Below, in pieces: positions 18,190 to 27,339 of a stretch of DNA of 64,000 bases; position 1 is the first letter of the stretch, and each line of letters opens with the position of its first letter. A model generated the notes under the pieces. It ran no database searches, was not told the DNA's origin, and worked only from the letters and a program-made list of their open reading frames with translations. This stretch comes from Phenylobacterium sp. (lineage in GTDB: Bacteria > Pseudomonadota > Alphaproteobacteria > Caulobacterales > Caulobacteraceae), in contig JAGOQB010000006.1 of assembly GCA_017991675.1 (NCBI GenBank), positions 143,841 to 207,840 on the forward strand, in the 5' to 3' direction. The translations under genes and the position numbers were made by a program.

Positions 18190-19202
18190 AATCCGCCCGC
18201 CCATCGCGGATGCTCTAGCTGCAAGGCCACGAACCGCGCAGTAGGCCGGCCGTAGGCGGCTTCGACCTCGTCCAGCATCGCCTCGATCGGCGCCTTCTGC
18301 GCCAACGTCACACGCCGAGAGAAGCTGGGCAGCCGGTCCGACGCCAGCACCGTCAGTCCGCCGCGGGAGATGACCCCGCCCGCCGGCGCCACAACATAGG
18401 CCTTGCCTCGGTAGGTACGGGTCCATCCGTCCAACGCCGCGCCAAAGGCCAGCTCGTCAAATCCGTCGCTCAGTTCGATCGCCACCCGATCATGGCGCCA
18501 GAACCCCAGCACATTGCCGGCCGCCGTTCCCATCGCCTCGCCGTCGAGCCTGTAGACCCCCGCGTCGTGCGCACGCACCGGCGCCGGCAGGCCGAACCGG
18601 CGCGCCGTGTCCTGCATGACCTCCTCTCCCGCCAGCTCGCCCAGCAGGACCAGGGACGCAGGGGCCGAGGCGCTGACCCCGGCGGTGGTCGTGATCTGGC
18701 CGTCCGTCACCCAGCGCGCATCGCCGCGCCAATGCACTGACGGAAAACGGCGCTCGCGCGCGCTTTGCGAGGCCCAGTGCGCCGTCGCCTGCCGGCCATC
18801 CAGCAAACCGGCCTCCGCGAGCACCAGCGCGCCGTCGCAGATCGAGACGATCCGCGCCCCGCGCTTGGCCTGGGCGCGGAGCCAGGCGGCTCGCTCTGGG
18901 TCCTTGGGATTCATCAGGAACGGCACGATGATCATGTCCGCCCCGCGGCGGTAGCGGCGATCGAATCCGGCCTGGGTCTCCTGTGGTTTGATCCATGCGA
19001 CGCCAGGCATCAGCGGCACGGGCGCCATGGTCGGCGAAACCACTTTCACCTCAAGGGCGCCAGACGCGGTCAAGATCGCGTACGGTGCGGTGAGATCGGT
19101 CGTTTCGACGCCGGAAGGGTCAGCAAGGATCGCCACCACCGGCCGCGCCGCCGCCGGTCCCGCGACCAGCAGCAGCAGCGCCATCAGCCATAGTCGGATC
19201 AC
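18186..19202 (-). CDS. Exported DJ-1/PfpI-domain protein with long C-terminal extension
   Basis: A 338-residue protein with a signal peptide (about 1-19, ending AAARP). A DJ-1/PfpI domain follows at about 21-195, with the nucleophile-position Cys122 in [17 protein letters not shown] and the AHW segment typical of the amidase-like half of GlxA regulators. A C-terminal part of roughly 130 residues has no recognised domain. The family includes hydratases, glyoxalases and chaperone-like proteins. Export is unusual. Its ATG overlaps the stop of the preceding DJ-1 gene by four bases, so the two are co-translated. Confidence 0.82.
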   Translation of the reverse strand: MIRLWLMALLLLVAGPAAARPVVAILADPSGVETTDLTAPYAILTASGALEVKVVSPTMAPVPLMPGVAWIKPQETQAGFDRRYRRGADMIIVPFLMNPKDPERAAWLRAQAKRGARIVSICDGALVLAEAGLLDGRQATAHWASQSARERRFPSVHWRGDARWVTDGQITTTAGVSASAPASLVLLGELAGEEVMQDTARRFGLPAPVRAHDAGVYRLDGEAMGTAAGNVLGFWRHDRVAIELSDGFDELAFGAALDGWTRTYRGKAYVVAPAGGVISRGGLTVLASDRLPSFSRRVTLAQKAPIEAMLDEVEAAYGRPTARFVALQLEHPRWAGGF

Positions 19203-19888
19203 TGGGCGGCCTCCAAACGCGCGGCGACCGCCTTGACCGCATCCATCCTACCCAGGGCCAGGGGCTCCAGGCGGCTCTTCACCGCCGCCAGCACCTCCGG
19301 CGACGCCAGCTCGGGACGGCCCGACGCGAAGGGCGGCGACGGCGCATACTCCAGTCCGAGTTGGATCGACTTGGCCAGGGTCTCCCCCGCCAGCTCGGCG
19401 AAGACGACGAAGGCGAAGTCGAGGCCCGCCGTCACCCCGCCGCCGGTGATGATGTTCCCGTCCCGCGCCACTCGGCTTTCGTCGACGATCGCCCCGAACG
19501 GGATCAGCAGCTCGCGCCAGGCCCAGTGGCACGCCGCTCGCTTGCCCTTCAGGAAGCCCGCGCCGGCCAGGATCAATGAACCGGTGCAGACGCTGGTCAG
19601 GTACTTCGCTCCCGATCCCAGCCGACGGATCTGCGCCATGAACGCCTCGTCCAGCATCGCGTCGGTCGTGCCAAAGCCCCCAGGCACGCAGAGCACGTCG
19701 CAACGCTCGACCTTCGCGAGGTCGGCCAGCTTGGAGAAAGTCAGCCCCTCGGCCTCCATGTCGACGCCCCCCATTGAGGCGACGATGATTTCGGCGTTGG
19801 GCAGCCGCGACAGCACCTGGTGGGGACCGGTGAAGTCCAGGTGGGTCACGTTCGGATAGAGCGGAATGACGATTTGCAGCTTGGACAT
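19199..19888 (-). CDS. DJ-1/PfpI-family protein, isonitrile hydratase-like
   Basis: A 229-residue cytoplasmic DJ-1/PfpI protein. The residues known to matter in Pseudomonas isonitrile hydratase InhA can be placed: Asp18 (YPNVTHLDFTGP), Cys101 and Thr102 (SVCTGSLILAGAGFLKGKRA). InhA adds water to isonitriles to give N-formamides. The match supports this subfamily, but substrate activity is inferred. The gene is divergent from the GlxA-type regulator and overlaps the downstream exported DJ-1 gene by four bases, forming a two-gene operon. Confidence 0.85.
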   Translation of the reverse strand: MSKLQIVIPLYPNVTHLDFTGPHQVLSRLPNAEIIVASMGGVDMEAEGLTFSKLADLAKVERCDVLCVPGGFGTTDAMLDEAFMAQIRRLGSGAKYLTSVCTGSLILAGAGFLKGKRAACHWAWRELLIPFGAIVDESRVARDGNIITGGGVTAGLDFAFVVFAELAGETLAKSIQLGLEYAPSPPFASGRPELASPEVLAAVKSRLEPLALGRMDAVKAVAARLEAAQ

Positions 19889-19969
19889 GACGATCTCCGG
19901 AGGATTGACGCCTCCATGATGCGCGGCCTAGCCTGCGGCAGAAATGACAAAGAACCCTCGTTTTTCGCC

Positions 19970-20911
19970 ATGACCCGCGCCATCGGCGTCCTGATCTTCC
20001 CCGACTTCCAGATCCTCGACGCCACAGGTCCGGTCGCCGTGTTCGAGATCGCCGCCCGGTACGTTCCGGGCGCCTACGACATCCGAACGATGGCGCACGA
20101 GCCAGGCCCGGTCGCCTCCAGCTCCGGCCTGCAGGTGATGGCCGCGCCGTTGTCCGACGCGACGCTGGACACGCTCGTGGTGTCCGGGGGCGAAGGTACG
20201 CGCAGCCCGGCCATCTGCGGCCAGACCCTCGACTGGGTGCGCAGGACCTCGGCCAGCGCGCGGCGCACCGCCAGCGTCTGCTCAGGCGCCTACATTCTGG
20301 CCGAAGCCGGGCTGCTCGACGGGCGGCGGGCCACCACCCACTGGCAGCGCTGCCCCGACTTCGCCCGGCGCTATCCCAAGGTGCGGCTGGAGCCGGACCG
20401 GATCTTCGTCCGCGACGGGGCTGTCTGGTCCTCGGCCGGCATCACCGCCGGCATCGATCTGTCGCTGGCCCTGGTCGCCGACGACCATGGCGAGGAGCTG
20501 GCCCGCGCCGTCGCCCAACAGCTCGTGGTCTATCATCGTCGCCCCGGGGGCCAGTCGCAGTTCTCGGCCCTGCTGGAGATGGGCGGCCAGGGCGGCCGGT
20601 TCGCCGGCCTGCTGGACTGGATGCGCGAGCGGCTCGCCGAGCCGCTCGGCGTCGAGCGTTTGGCCGACCAGGCGGCGATGAGCCCGCGCCACTTCGCCCG
20701 CGCATTCGCGGCCGAGACCGGCATGACCCCGGCCAAGGCGGTCGAGCGCCTGCGCCTGGAGACGGCGCGCGAACGGGTCGAGGGTTCGGCCGATCCGATC
20801 GACCGGGTGGCCGCGGCGACCGGCTTCGGCGATCCGGAGCGCATGCGGCGGGCGTTCCTGCGCGCCTTCGGCCAACCGCCCCAGGCCCTGCGCCGGGCCG
20901 CGCGCGCCTAG
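19970..20911 (+). CDS. GlxA-family AraC-type transcriptional regulator
   Basis: A 313-residue regulator with an N-terminal DJ-1/PfpI amidase-like domain (VLIFPDFQILDATGP; Cys104 in [17 protein letters not shown]). The C-terminal AraC double helix-turn-helix (about 215-310; VERLADQAAMSPRHFARAFAAETGMTP region) binds DNA. The chosen ATG at 19970 matches the family N-terminus, while the frame continues open upstream. It diverges from the DJ-1 pair and probably controls it. Its stop overlaps the convergent DUF1003 gene by a shared CTAG. Confidence 0.9.
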   Translation: MTRAIGVLIFPDFQILDATGPVAVFEIAARYVPGAYDIRTMAHEPGPVASSSGLQVMAAPLSDATLDTLVVSGGEGTRSPAICGQTLDWVRRTSASARRTASVCSGAYILAEAGLLDGRRATTHWQRCPDFARRYPKVRLEPDRIFVRDGAVWSSAGITAGIDLSLALVADDHGEELARAVAQQLVVYHRRPGGQSQFSALLEMGGQGGRFAGLLDWMRERLAEPLGVERLADQAAMSPRHFARAFAAETGMTPAKAVERLRLETARERVEGSADPIDRVAAATGFGDPERMRRAFLRAFGQPPQALRRAARA

Positions 20912-21471
20912 CCTCGCGCCGCCGACAGCGCGGCGACCTCGCGGGTCAGCCGATCGATCCGCTCGCCCTGCTCCACCAGCAACGCCGCCAGTTCCTCGCC
21001 GCGCAGCGCGTCGAGCTTGTCGTGCAGCCGCAGGATCTCCAGCTCGGCGCGCAGATTGACCACATAGTCGTACTCGGCCGCCTTGCGGTCGGTCACGCTC
21101 TGCCGGTTCTGGCTCATCATGATCACCGGGGCCTGCAGGGCGGCCAGGGTCGAGAGCACCAGGTTCAGGAAAATGAATGGATAGGGGTCGAAGGCAAGGT
21201 GCAGCGAGCGGGTCGCCACATTCCACCCCATCCACAGCAGCAGCGCCACGCCGAACCCGATGATGAAGGCCCAGGACCCGCCGAACGCCGCAACCCGGTC
21301 CGCCAGCCGCTCGCCGAACCGCCGCTCGTCGCGCGCCAGCCCCGGCGCACGGCTGGGGGTTTCGGTGACGATGAGGTCTATGACGCTCTTCTGGACCGGA
21401 TTGAGGTCCTCATAGCCGCAGTTGAGCAGGCCCCGGGCCAGCTCGTCACGCGCCGCCGCATCGCTCATCAC
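20908..21471 (-). CDS. DUF1003 membrane protein
   Basis: A 187-residue inner-membrane protein of the DUF1003 family. After a soluble N-terminus come two membrane helices (AFIIGFGVALLLWMGWNV at about 68-85 and FIFLNLVLSTLAALQAPVIMM at about 98-118). The family-typical MSQNRQ...DRKAAEYDYVVNLRAELEI motif and a C-terminal coiled coil (about 135-185) follow. The function of the family is not established. Confidence 0.9.
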   Translation of the reverse strand: MMSDAAARDELARGLLNCGYEDLNPVQKSVIDLIVTETPSRAPGLARDERRFGERLADRVAAFGGSWAFIIGFGVALLLWMGWNVATRSLHLAFDPYPFIFLNLVLSTLAALQAPVIMMSQNRQSVTDRKAAEYDYVVNLRAELEILRLHDKLDALRGEELAALLVEQGERIDRLTREVAALSAARG

Positions 21472-21565
21472 GCACCTCGCTCGACTCGCCCTGGCCCTGC
21501 TCCAGTCGGGTGGAGCATGACGCAGGGCGAGGCCGAGGAGAACGGGCCCCGCAAGGCCCGGGCGA

Positions 21566-22684
21566 TCAGTCGTCGCCGACCATCGCCTCGACCTCGGCGG
21601 CGGGCCGCAGAGCCGGCGCCTTGGCCGGATGGGCCGCGATCGGCAGCAGCTTCGGGGCCGCGGTGTCGGGTTCCTTGAGCAGTTCCGGCTTCAGGTCGGC
21701 CTGGCCGACCGCGTCCGGCTTGCGCTCGGTCTTCATCAGGGCCGCGCGCATGTCGCCCGCCACCTCGATCGACGCCGGGGCCGGCGTCGCCGCATAGCTG
21801 GCGTAGTAGACGCGGTCCTGCGCCTTCGGCGCGGCGCCGCCGCCACGTCCCAGGCGATAGAAGACGTGCATCCCGACCTCGGCCGTGCGCACCAGGCGCG
21901 GCCCCCAGTTCGGGGCGACATTGGTGGTGTGGAAGTGGGTCGCGTCGCCGATCGACGCCATGACGTTGCCCGACAGCGCCTTCGAGGCGATTTTCCGGGC
22001 CCGGCTCCAGGCCGCGACCTCGCGGCCGCGGCGCATCGAGCCGTCGCAGGCGAAGCTGAACTGGCAGCCGACCCGCTTGCCCGCGCCCTGGAAGACCACG
22101 CCGCACACGCTCTTGGGGAACGACGGATGGCGAACCCGGTTGAGCACCACCTGCGCGACCGCGGCCTGACCGGCCGGGGTCTCGCCGCGGGCTTCGAAAT
22201 AGACCGCCTGGGTCAGGCATTCGAGCTCACGCGAGCTCTCCAGCGCGCCGGCGAGCCGGAACGGCGCGGCGACCGGCAGCGCCGCATCGATCACGCCGCG
22301 CAGCGGAATGTCCGGCTTGGCGCTGGGCGCCTTTTCCAGCCGCGCCGCCAGGACCGCGCTCTGGCGATCGCGTTGAGCCGCCCCGCCGGCGTTGAGCGGA
22401 TCGTGCCGGCAGGCGACGCGCAGAACTCCGGGGTCCATGGCGCCGGCCTGCAGCGTGGCTTCCGAAAAGCCGCCCGCCGCCGCTTGCGCGATACGCGCAT
22501 TGCGAGCGTCGTCGGCGGCCGTGCGGGCCAGGCCGCCGGCCATGTATGTCGCGCCCAGGGCCAGGCCAATGCCTGAACCGATCAATGCGGCGCATGCCGG
22601 CGCACGCCAATCGGCGCGTGCCTTACTTTTGAATTTCAAGAAGATCGTGTCCCGTGTGGCGAGGGCGAAACCGCCCCCCGACAT
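21566..22684 (-). CDS. SleB-type cell wall hydrolase, membrane anchored
   Basis: About 372 residues. An N-terminal hydrophobic helix (ACAALIGSGIGLALGATYMAG) anchors or exports the protein, and the SleB/hydrolase_2 domain follows (ECLTQAVYFEARGE with catalytic-type Glu, VAQVVLNRVRHPSFP, CQFSFACDGS, ATHFHT). It likely cuts peptidoglycan. The frame is open far upstream with no clear ribosome site; the ATGs at 22708 and 22789 are alternatives. It is a paralogue of the gene at 8792-10027 and keeps the canonical EARGE motif that the other has changed to ESARE. Confidence 0.85.
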   Translation of the reverse strand: MSGGGFALATRDTIFLKFKSKARADWRAPACAALIGSGIGLALGATYMAGGLARTAADDARNARIAQAAAGGFSEATLQAGAMDPGVLRVACRHDPLNAGGAAQRDRQSAVLAARLEKAPSAKPDIPLRGVIDAALPVAAPFRLAGALESSRELECLTQAVYFEARGETPAGQAAVAQVVLNRVRHPSFPKSVCGVVFQGAGKRVGCQFSFACDGSMRRGREVAAWSRARKIASKALSGNVMASIGDATHFHTTNVAPNWGPRLVRTAEVGMHVFYRLGRGGGAAPKAQDRVYYASYAATPAPASIEVAGDMRAALMKTERKPDAVGQADLKPELLKEPDTAAPKLLPIAAHPAKAPALRPAAEVEAMVGDD

Positions 22685-22847
22685 CGTCGTCGCGGGGCCC
22701 CTGCTCATGCTGGCGGCGGCGCGACTGAGAGCCTGTCGATTACACGTGGAGTGACAGGCTACGGCGAAGTTGAGGTGGTTTATGACCATCGCCGAGCGGA
22801 TTCGCAATGGGATATTGCGTCGCAGCAGGCGATTTTTTTCAGGTTTC

Positions 22848-22859
22848 GTTAACGACGCG
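22848..22859 (+). promoter_or_regulatory. Shared 12-base motif (copy 1)
   Basis: GTTAACGACGCG occurs here, 75 bases before the small lipoprotein gene, and again at 23235-23246 before the next exported-protein gene. TTAAC resembles a half-site for the cell-cycle regulator CtrA. This is a pattern observation only. Confidence 0.3.
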
Positions 22860-22933
22860 AACCCGCGCCGGGAACCTCCCGCACGTCCCGCCGTTCCGGC
22901 TGCGAAGCTTTCAGAACGCGGAGACGTCACCTC

Positions 22934-23116
22934 ATGCGCAAGTCCCTCGCCCTGCTCGCCGCTGCAGGCCTCGCCCTGACGCTGGCGGCTTGCGGGCACA
23001 ACGTCGAGCAGCGCGCGGCCACCGGCGCGGCGGCGGGCGCCGTGGTCGGCGGACCGGTCGGCGCGGTCGCCGGCGCGGCGGCCGGCACCGTCGTCAGCAA
23101 GGCCGCCGACAAGTAG
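22934..23116 (+). CDS. Small glycine-zipper lipoprotein
   Basis: A 60-residue precursor. The signal peptide ends in a lipobox (LTLAAC, Cys20), so the mature protein of about 41 residues should be lipidated. The mature part is a glycine-zipper helix of Gly/Ala repeats (GAAAGAVVGGPVGAVAGAAAG), as in SlyB/OsmB-like outer-membrane-associated proteins. Its role is probably structural in the envelope. Confidence 0.85.
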   Translation: MRKSLALLAAAGLALTLAACGHNVEQRAATGAAAGAVVGGPVGAVAGAAAGTVVSKAADK

Positions 23117-23196
23117 TCGCCGACAGGATCCTCTCCCCCCGGAAAGGATCGCCCGCGCGCCGCGAGGGCGGGGTCCTCCCCGTCTGACGCGGCGCG

Positions 23197-23216
23197 CACC
23201 GGCGCTTCCGCCGGTG
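23197..23216 (+). terminator. Stem-loop after the lipoprotein gene
   Basis: CACCGGCG, CTTC loop, CGCCGGTG is a perfect eight-base stem. There is no long T run, so termination strength is uncertain. Confidence 0.45.
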
Positions 23217-23234
23217 TTCGGCGAACAAAGTCTG

Positions 23235-23246
23235 GTTAACGACGCG
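23235..23246 (+). promoter_or_regulatory. Shared 12-base motif (copy 2)
   Basis: Second copy of GTTAACGACGCG, 78 bases before the next start codon; the first copy is 75 bases before its own gene. The similar distance suggests a common promoter-proximal site. Confidence 0.3.
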
Positions 23247-23323
23247 CGCGCATGCGAGCCTGGCGCCCGCGAAGGCGCCGTTCGCCACGGACGCGCCCCA
23301 ATTCTGATCTCAAACTGACGCCG

Positions 23324-23731
23324 ATGCTGAAGCACGTCATCCTGCTGACTGTTGCGGCCGGGCTCGCCACGCCCGCCATCGCCGCGCCGAACTGGCGGGT
23401 GCAGCAGGCGTGCGCGATGCAGCGCTATCTGCGGGCGACCCCCGCCTTTCCGAGCTCGACCTGGGGCCGCGAGGCCACCACCGTCTCGACCGGCGGCGCG
23501 CGCGTCGCCCTCGCCCGCCGCGAGGACGCCGCCGCCCGCGCCCAGTTCGACAACGCCATGCGCTCGGGCCGCGCCTTCGCCGACCGCGCCGCCGAGCAAC
23601 TCGCCATCAGCGCGCGGATCAGCGAAGACGAGGCGCTGCGCCGCATCGGCGCCGATCCGGGCCCCTGGCCGCAGGTGACCCCCGCCAAGTGCGAGGCGCT
23701 CGAACGCCGGGCCCAGCGCGCCGAGCGCTAG
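23324..23731 (+). CDS. Exported hypothetical protein
   Basis: A 135-residue precursor with a signal peptide (MLKHVILLTVAAGLATPAIA, cleavage near 21). The mature protein is mainly helical with two cysteines (QQACAMQ and AKCEAL) that could form a disulfide. No family was recognised. The ATG at 23324 is chosen because it begins the signal peptide; the frame is open for 72 bases before it. Its TAG stop lies within a CTAG that opens a large palindromic element. Confidence 0.7.
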   Translation: MLKHVILLTVAAGLATPAIAAPNWRVQQACAMQRYLRATPAFPSSTWGREATTVSTGGARVALARREDAAARAQFDNAMRSGRAFADRAAEQLAISARISEDEALRRIGADPGPWPQVTPAKCEALERRAQRAER

Positions 23732-23846
23732 ACCCTGTCCCGGTTGGCTTGAACCAAGCCAACCAGGATGAACAGGGTCGATCCTTTGAATTTCGAGCCC
23801 TTCTTATCCACTCACGATGATCCATCGTGAGCGGGAAGGGCTCTAG
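23728..23846. repeat. Double palindromic element bounded by CTAG
   Basis: Two nested hairpins in tandem. First: GACCCTGT (23731) pairs with ACAGGGTC (23772), enclosing GGTTGGCTT/AAGCCAACC with a five-base loop. Second: GAGCCCTTC (23795) pairs with GAAGGGCTC (23835), enclosing CTCACGATG/CATCGTGAG with a three-base loop. The block begins and ends with CTAG; the first CTAG supplies the stop of the gene before it. It may act as a terminator for that gene. Confidence 0.75.
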
Positions 23847-23899
23847 CGACTGACAGCCTGCTGACAGGTTCTGGCGCCCGGCGCCGCTAGCGTCGGGCC

Positions 23900-26167
23900 A
23901 TGAACGATCCTACCTTGGCGTCCATGCCCCGCTCAGTTGCTCCAGGCCCCGGCGTCGCCGACATGTCGGCCAGTTTCGACTACGACGAAACCGCCATGCC
24001 GATGCTGTGGAAGCCGCACCGGCCCGCCCGGCCGGAGAAGTCCGAAGGCGGCAAGCGGTTCAAGCTGGTCAGCGACTTCCAGCCGGCCGGCGACCAGCCG
24101 ACCGCCATCGCCGACCTCGTGGCCGGCCTGGAAGGGCGCGAGCAGGATCAGGTGCTGCTCGGCGTCACCGGCTCGGGCAAGACCTTCACCATGGCCAAGG
24201 TGATCGAGGAGACCCAGCGCCCGGCGCTGATCCTCGCGCCCAACAAGACCCTGGCCGCCCAGCTCTATTCCGAGTTCAAGGCCTTCTTCCCCGACAACGC
24301 GGTCGAATTCTTCGTCTCGTACTACGACTACTACCAGCCCGAGGCCTACGTGCCGCGGACCGACACCTACATCGAGAAGGATAGCTCGATTAACGAGCAG
24401 ATCGACCGGATGCGCCACTCGGCCACCCGCGCGATCCTCGAGCGCGACGACGTCATCGTCGTGGCCAGCGTCAGCTGCATCTACGGCATCGGCTCGGTCG
24501 AGACCTACACCGCCATGACCTTCACCCTCGAGCCCGGCCAGCGGCTCGACGAGAAGCAGCTCATGGCCGACCTCGTGGCCCTACAATACAAGCGCAACGA
24601 CGCCGCCTTCGAGCGCGGTTCCTTCCGCCGCCGCGGCGACACCATCGAGGTCTTCCCCGCCCACTACGAGGACCGCGCCTGGCGCATCTCCCTGTTCGGC
24701 GACGAGGTCGAGGCGATCAGCGAGTTCGATCCCCTGACCGGCAAGAAGACCGCCGATCTCGAAGGCGTGAAAATTTACGCCAACAGCCACCACGTCACCC
24801 CGCGCCCGACCCTCAACCAGGCGGTCATCCAGATCCGCGACGAGCTCAAGGAACGGCTCGACTGGCTGGTCGCCAACGGCAAGCTGCTGGAGGCCCAGCG
24901 GCTGGAACAGCGCACCACCTTCGACCTGGAGATGATCCAGGCCACCGGCTCCTGCGCCGGCATCGAGAACTACAGTCGCTTCCTCTCCGGCCGCCGGCCG
25001 GGCGAGCCGCCGCCGACCTTCTTCGAGTACATCCCCGAGAACGCGCTGCTGTTCATCGACGAGAGCCACCAGGCCGTGCCGCAGATCGGGGCCATGTACC
25101 GCGGCGACTACCGTCGCAAGTTCACCCTGGCCGAGTACGGCTTCCGCCTGCCCTCCTGCCTCGACAACCGCCCGCTCAAGTTCGAGGAGTGGGACGCCAT
25201 GCGGCCGCAGACGGTCAACGTCTCGGCGACCCCGGCGGCCTGGGAGCTGGAGCGGTCCGGCGGCGTCTTCGCCGAGCAGGTGATCCGCCCGACCGGCCTG
25301 ATCGACCCGCCGGTCGAGGTGCGCCCGGTCTCCAAGGACAATCACAGCCAGGTCGACGACGTCATCGCCGAGGCGCGCGACACGATCGCCCGCGGCTACC
25401 GCACGCTGATCACCGTCCTGACCAAGAAGATGGCCGAGGACCTGACCGAGTACATGCACGAGCAGGGGCTGCGCGTGCGCTACATGCACTCGGACATCGA
25501 CACCATGGAGCGCATCGAGATCATCCGCGACTTGCGGCTCGGCGCCTTCGACGTGCTGATCGGCATCAACCTGCTGCGCGAGGGCCTCGACATCCCCGAG
25601 GTCGGGCTGGTCGCCATCCTCGACGCCGACAAGGAAGGCTTCCTGCGCTCGGAAACCTCGCTGATCCAGACCATCGGCCGGGCGGCGCGGAACGTCGACG
25701 GCAAGGTCATCCTCTACGCCGACCACATCACCGGCTCGATGGAACGGGCCATGGCCGAGACCCAGCGCCGCCGCGAGAAGCAGGAGGCCTACAACCTCGA
25801 GCACGGCATCACGCCCGAGAGCGTGAAGAGCCAGATCAAGGAGATCCTCGCCTCCCCCTACGAGAAGGACCGCGTGCTGGTCCCGGCCGGGATCGCCGAG
25901 GAGGCCGGCAAGCCGTTCCTGGGCGACAACTTCAAGGCCACCCTGCGCGACCTCGAGGCCAAGATGCGCCAGGCCGCCGCCGACCTGGAGTTCGAGACCG
26001 CCGCGCGCCTGCGCGACGAGATCAAGCGCCTCAAGCTGCTCGACCTGGAGTTCGCCAACGACGCCCTCACCGGCGAGGGCGAGACCGCCGACCGCGAGGT
26101 GGTCAAGAAGGTCCGCGCCGAGGCCCGAGCCGAGAGCCAGGAACGGTTCCGCAAAGGCAAACGCTAG
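23900..26167 (+). CDS. uvrB: Excinuclease ABC subunit B
   Basis: A 755-residue helicase-like DNA damage-verification subunit of nucleotide excision repair, partner of UvrA and UvrC. Visible parts are Walker A (GVTGSGKT), the beta-hairpin region ([21 protein letters not shown]), the helicase motifs [18 protein letters not shown] and QTIGRAARN, and the C-terminal UVR domain that contacts UvrC ([22 protein letters not shown]). About 55 residues precede the usual start of the fold, as is common in this order. I saw no complete GTTC-N7-GTTC LexA site upstream. Confidence 0.97.
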   Translation: MNDPTLASMPRSVAPGPGVADMSASFDYDETAMPMLWKPHRPARPEKSEGGKRFKLVSDFQPAGDQPTAIADLVAGLEGREQDQVLLGVTGSGKTFTMAKVIEETQRPALILAPNKTLAAQLYSEFKAFFPDNAVEFFVSYYDYYQPEAYVPRTDTYIEKDSSINEQIDRMRHSATRAILERDDVIVVASVSCIYGIGSVETYTAMTFTLEPGQRLDEKQLMADLVALQYKRNDAAFERGSFRRRGDTIEVFPAHYEDRAWRISLFGDEVEAISEFDPLTGKKTADLEGVKIYANSHHVTPRPTLNQAVIQIRDELKERLDWLVANGKLLEAQRLEQRTTFDLEMIQATGSCAGIENYSRFLSGRRPGEPPPTFFEYIPENALLFIDESHQAVPQIGAMYRGDYRRKFTLAEYGFRLPSCLDNRPLKFEEWDAMRPQTVNVSATPAAWELERSGGVFAEQVIRPTGLIDPPVEVRPVSKDNHSQVDDVIAEARDTIARGYRTLITVLTKKMAEDLTEYMHEQGLRVRYMHSDIDTMERIEIIRDLRLGAFDVLIGINLLREGLDIPEVGLVAILDADKEGFLRSETSLIQTIGRAARNVDGKVILYADHITGSMERAMAETQRRREKQEAYNLEHGITPESVKSQIKEILASPYEKDRVLVPAGIAEEAGKPFLGDNFKATLRDLEAKMRQAAADLEFETAARLRDEIKRLKLLDLEFANDALTGEGETADREVVKKVRAEARAESQERFRKGKR

Positions 26168-26395
26168 GCCGGCAATAGGGCCAACCCCTTGTTCGTACTT
26201 AATAAACAACCGAGCGTGGCGCCGGCTTGACCGCGCGCCTGTCACCCAAACTCCACAGTGCGACAACCGAAATCGTTAAGTGCCGGATCGCCGGAACCAC
26301 GGCCCCGCTTCGTGCGTAGTGCTGTCGATTGGGGAGCGCTGTCGAGGTGGTCCGACGGGGGCCGCGGGCAGGATGCTCCGCCTAGGGAACACCCC

Positions 26396-26686
26396 ATGAC
26401 GCCTCCGCTTTCCGTGGTGGCCGACAACTCGGCCGACAAGACCAAGCCGCTTACTGGCCGCGAGCTGTCCGAACGTATCCGCCGGCTCCAGGCGGAAGCC
26501 AAGTCCCTGGCTCGCGAGCATATCCACGCCCTGAGCGTGGCGCTGATCGAGGTCGAGCGCCTCTCGGCTGAGATCTCCGACGGCGGCGAGGCCTATCCCG
26601 CCGGGGTCCGCGAACTTGCTCGCCGCATGGCCGAGGATTGCGAAGCCAAGGTGCAGACCCTCGAGGCGATCTCCTCGCGCGTCTAA
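26396..26686 (+). CDS. Small helical hypothetical protein, tandem paralogue A
   Basis: A 96-residue soluble protein, mostly helix (ERIRRLQAEAKSLAREHIHAL, then EVERLSAEISDGGEAYPAGVRELARR). It has one Cys and no signal peptide. The conserved block GGEAYPxGVRE looks like a turn between two helices. It is clearly related to the next gene: I count 45 identical positions out of 69. No family name is known to me. The start at 26396 is the last ATG before the conserved region; the frame extends upstream to 26258. About 228 bases upstream hold no gene. Confidence 0.75.
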   Translation: MTPPLSVVADNSADKTKPLTGRELSERIRRLQAEAKSLAREHIHALSVALIEVERLSAEISDGGEAYPAGVRELARRMAEDCEAKVQTLEAISSRV

Positions 26687-26747
26687 GGCGTCTCTGGCGC
26701 GCATCCTGCAGCAACGCTTCCAGACTGTGCAGCATTGGGAGCGTCAG

Positions 26748-27044
26748 ATGGTCAATCGGATGCGTGCGTCAGCGGCCCTCAGCGTGGTGGCCGGACATCA
26801 AGCCGCGGCGGCGGCGCCCAGCCTCGCCGACCGGATCGGGCGTCTGCAGGCCCAGGCGCGGAGCCTGGCGCGTGAGCACATCGCCGCGCTGGAGGCCGCC
26901 ATGGCCGAGGTCGAACGGCTGTCGGGCGAGATCGCCGATGGCGGCGAAGCCTATCCGGTCGGGGTGCGCGAGATCGCCCGGCGGCTGTCGGCCGAGTGCG
27001 AGGCCAGCGGCAATACGATCAAGGCCCTCGCCGGCCGAACCTAG
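26748..27044 (+). CDS. Small helical hypothetical protein, tandem paralogue B
   Basis: A 98-residue soluble protein matching paralogue A along nearly its whole length (RIGRLQAQARSLAREHIAAL; EVERLSGEIADGGEAYPVGVREIARR; CEA). It begins 61 bases after A and likely arose by tandem duplication. The N-terminus is longer and Ala-rich. Its TAG stop shares a CTAG with the convergent mini-GNAT gene. The function is unknown; the helical hairpin form suggests a protein-binding role, which is inference. Confidence 0.75.
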   Translation: MVNRMRASAALSVVAGHQAAAAAPSLADRIGRLQAQARSLAREHIAALEAAMAEVERLSGEIADGGEAYPVGVREIARRLSAECEASGNTIKALAGRT

Positions 27045-27316
27045 GCCAACAGGCCGCGGAACTCCTGGCTGCGCCGCAGCCAGGCGGCCGCGAACCCGCA
27101 GATCGGCACGATCTTCAGGCCCCGCGCGCGGGCGTCGGCGGCCAGCGCCGCCATCAGCCGTCCCGACGCGCCGGTGCCGCGCAGCGGGACCGGGCTTTCG
27201 ACATGATCGATGAACAGCCGGTCGCCAGCCAGGCGATAATCGGCCCAGGAGGTCATGCCCTGCTCGGTCATCTCGAACCGCTGCTCGGCCTTGTTGTCGC
27301 GAAGTTCGCTGCTCAT
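27041..27316 (-). CDS. Mini-GNAT acetyltransferase-like protein (YidJ/NATD1 type)
   Basis: A 91-residue protein of the short GNAT family. The sequence HVESPVPLRGTGASGRLMAALAADARARGLKIVPICGFAAAWLRRSQEF carries the acetyl-CoA loop (RGTGASGRL) and the IvPxCxF..aw motif of this group. Such proteins consist of only the acetyl-CoA binding core. Substrate unknown. Confidence 0.88.
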   Translation of the reverse strand: MSSELRDNKAEQRFEMTEQGMTSWADYRLAGDRLFIDHVESPVPLRGTGASGRLMAALAADARARGLKIVPICGFAAAWLRRSQEFRGLLA

Positions 27317-27339
27317 CGTTCGGCGCCGCCCGCCAGCCT

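Noticed and set aside
23847-23899. LexA (SOS) box for uvrB
   Set aside because: Only one GTTC half is present; no second half at the seven-base spacing.
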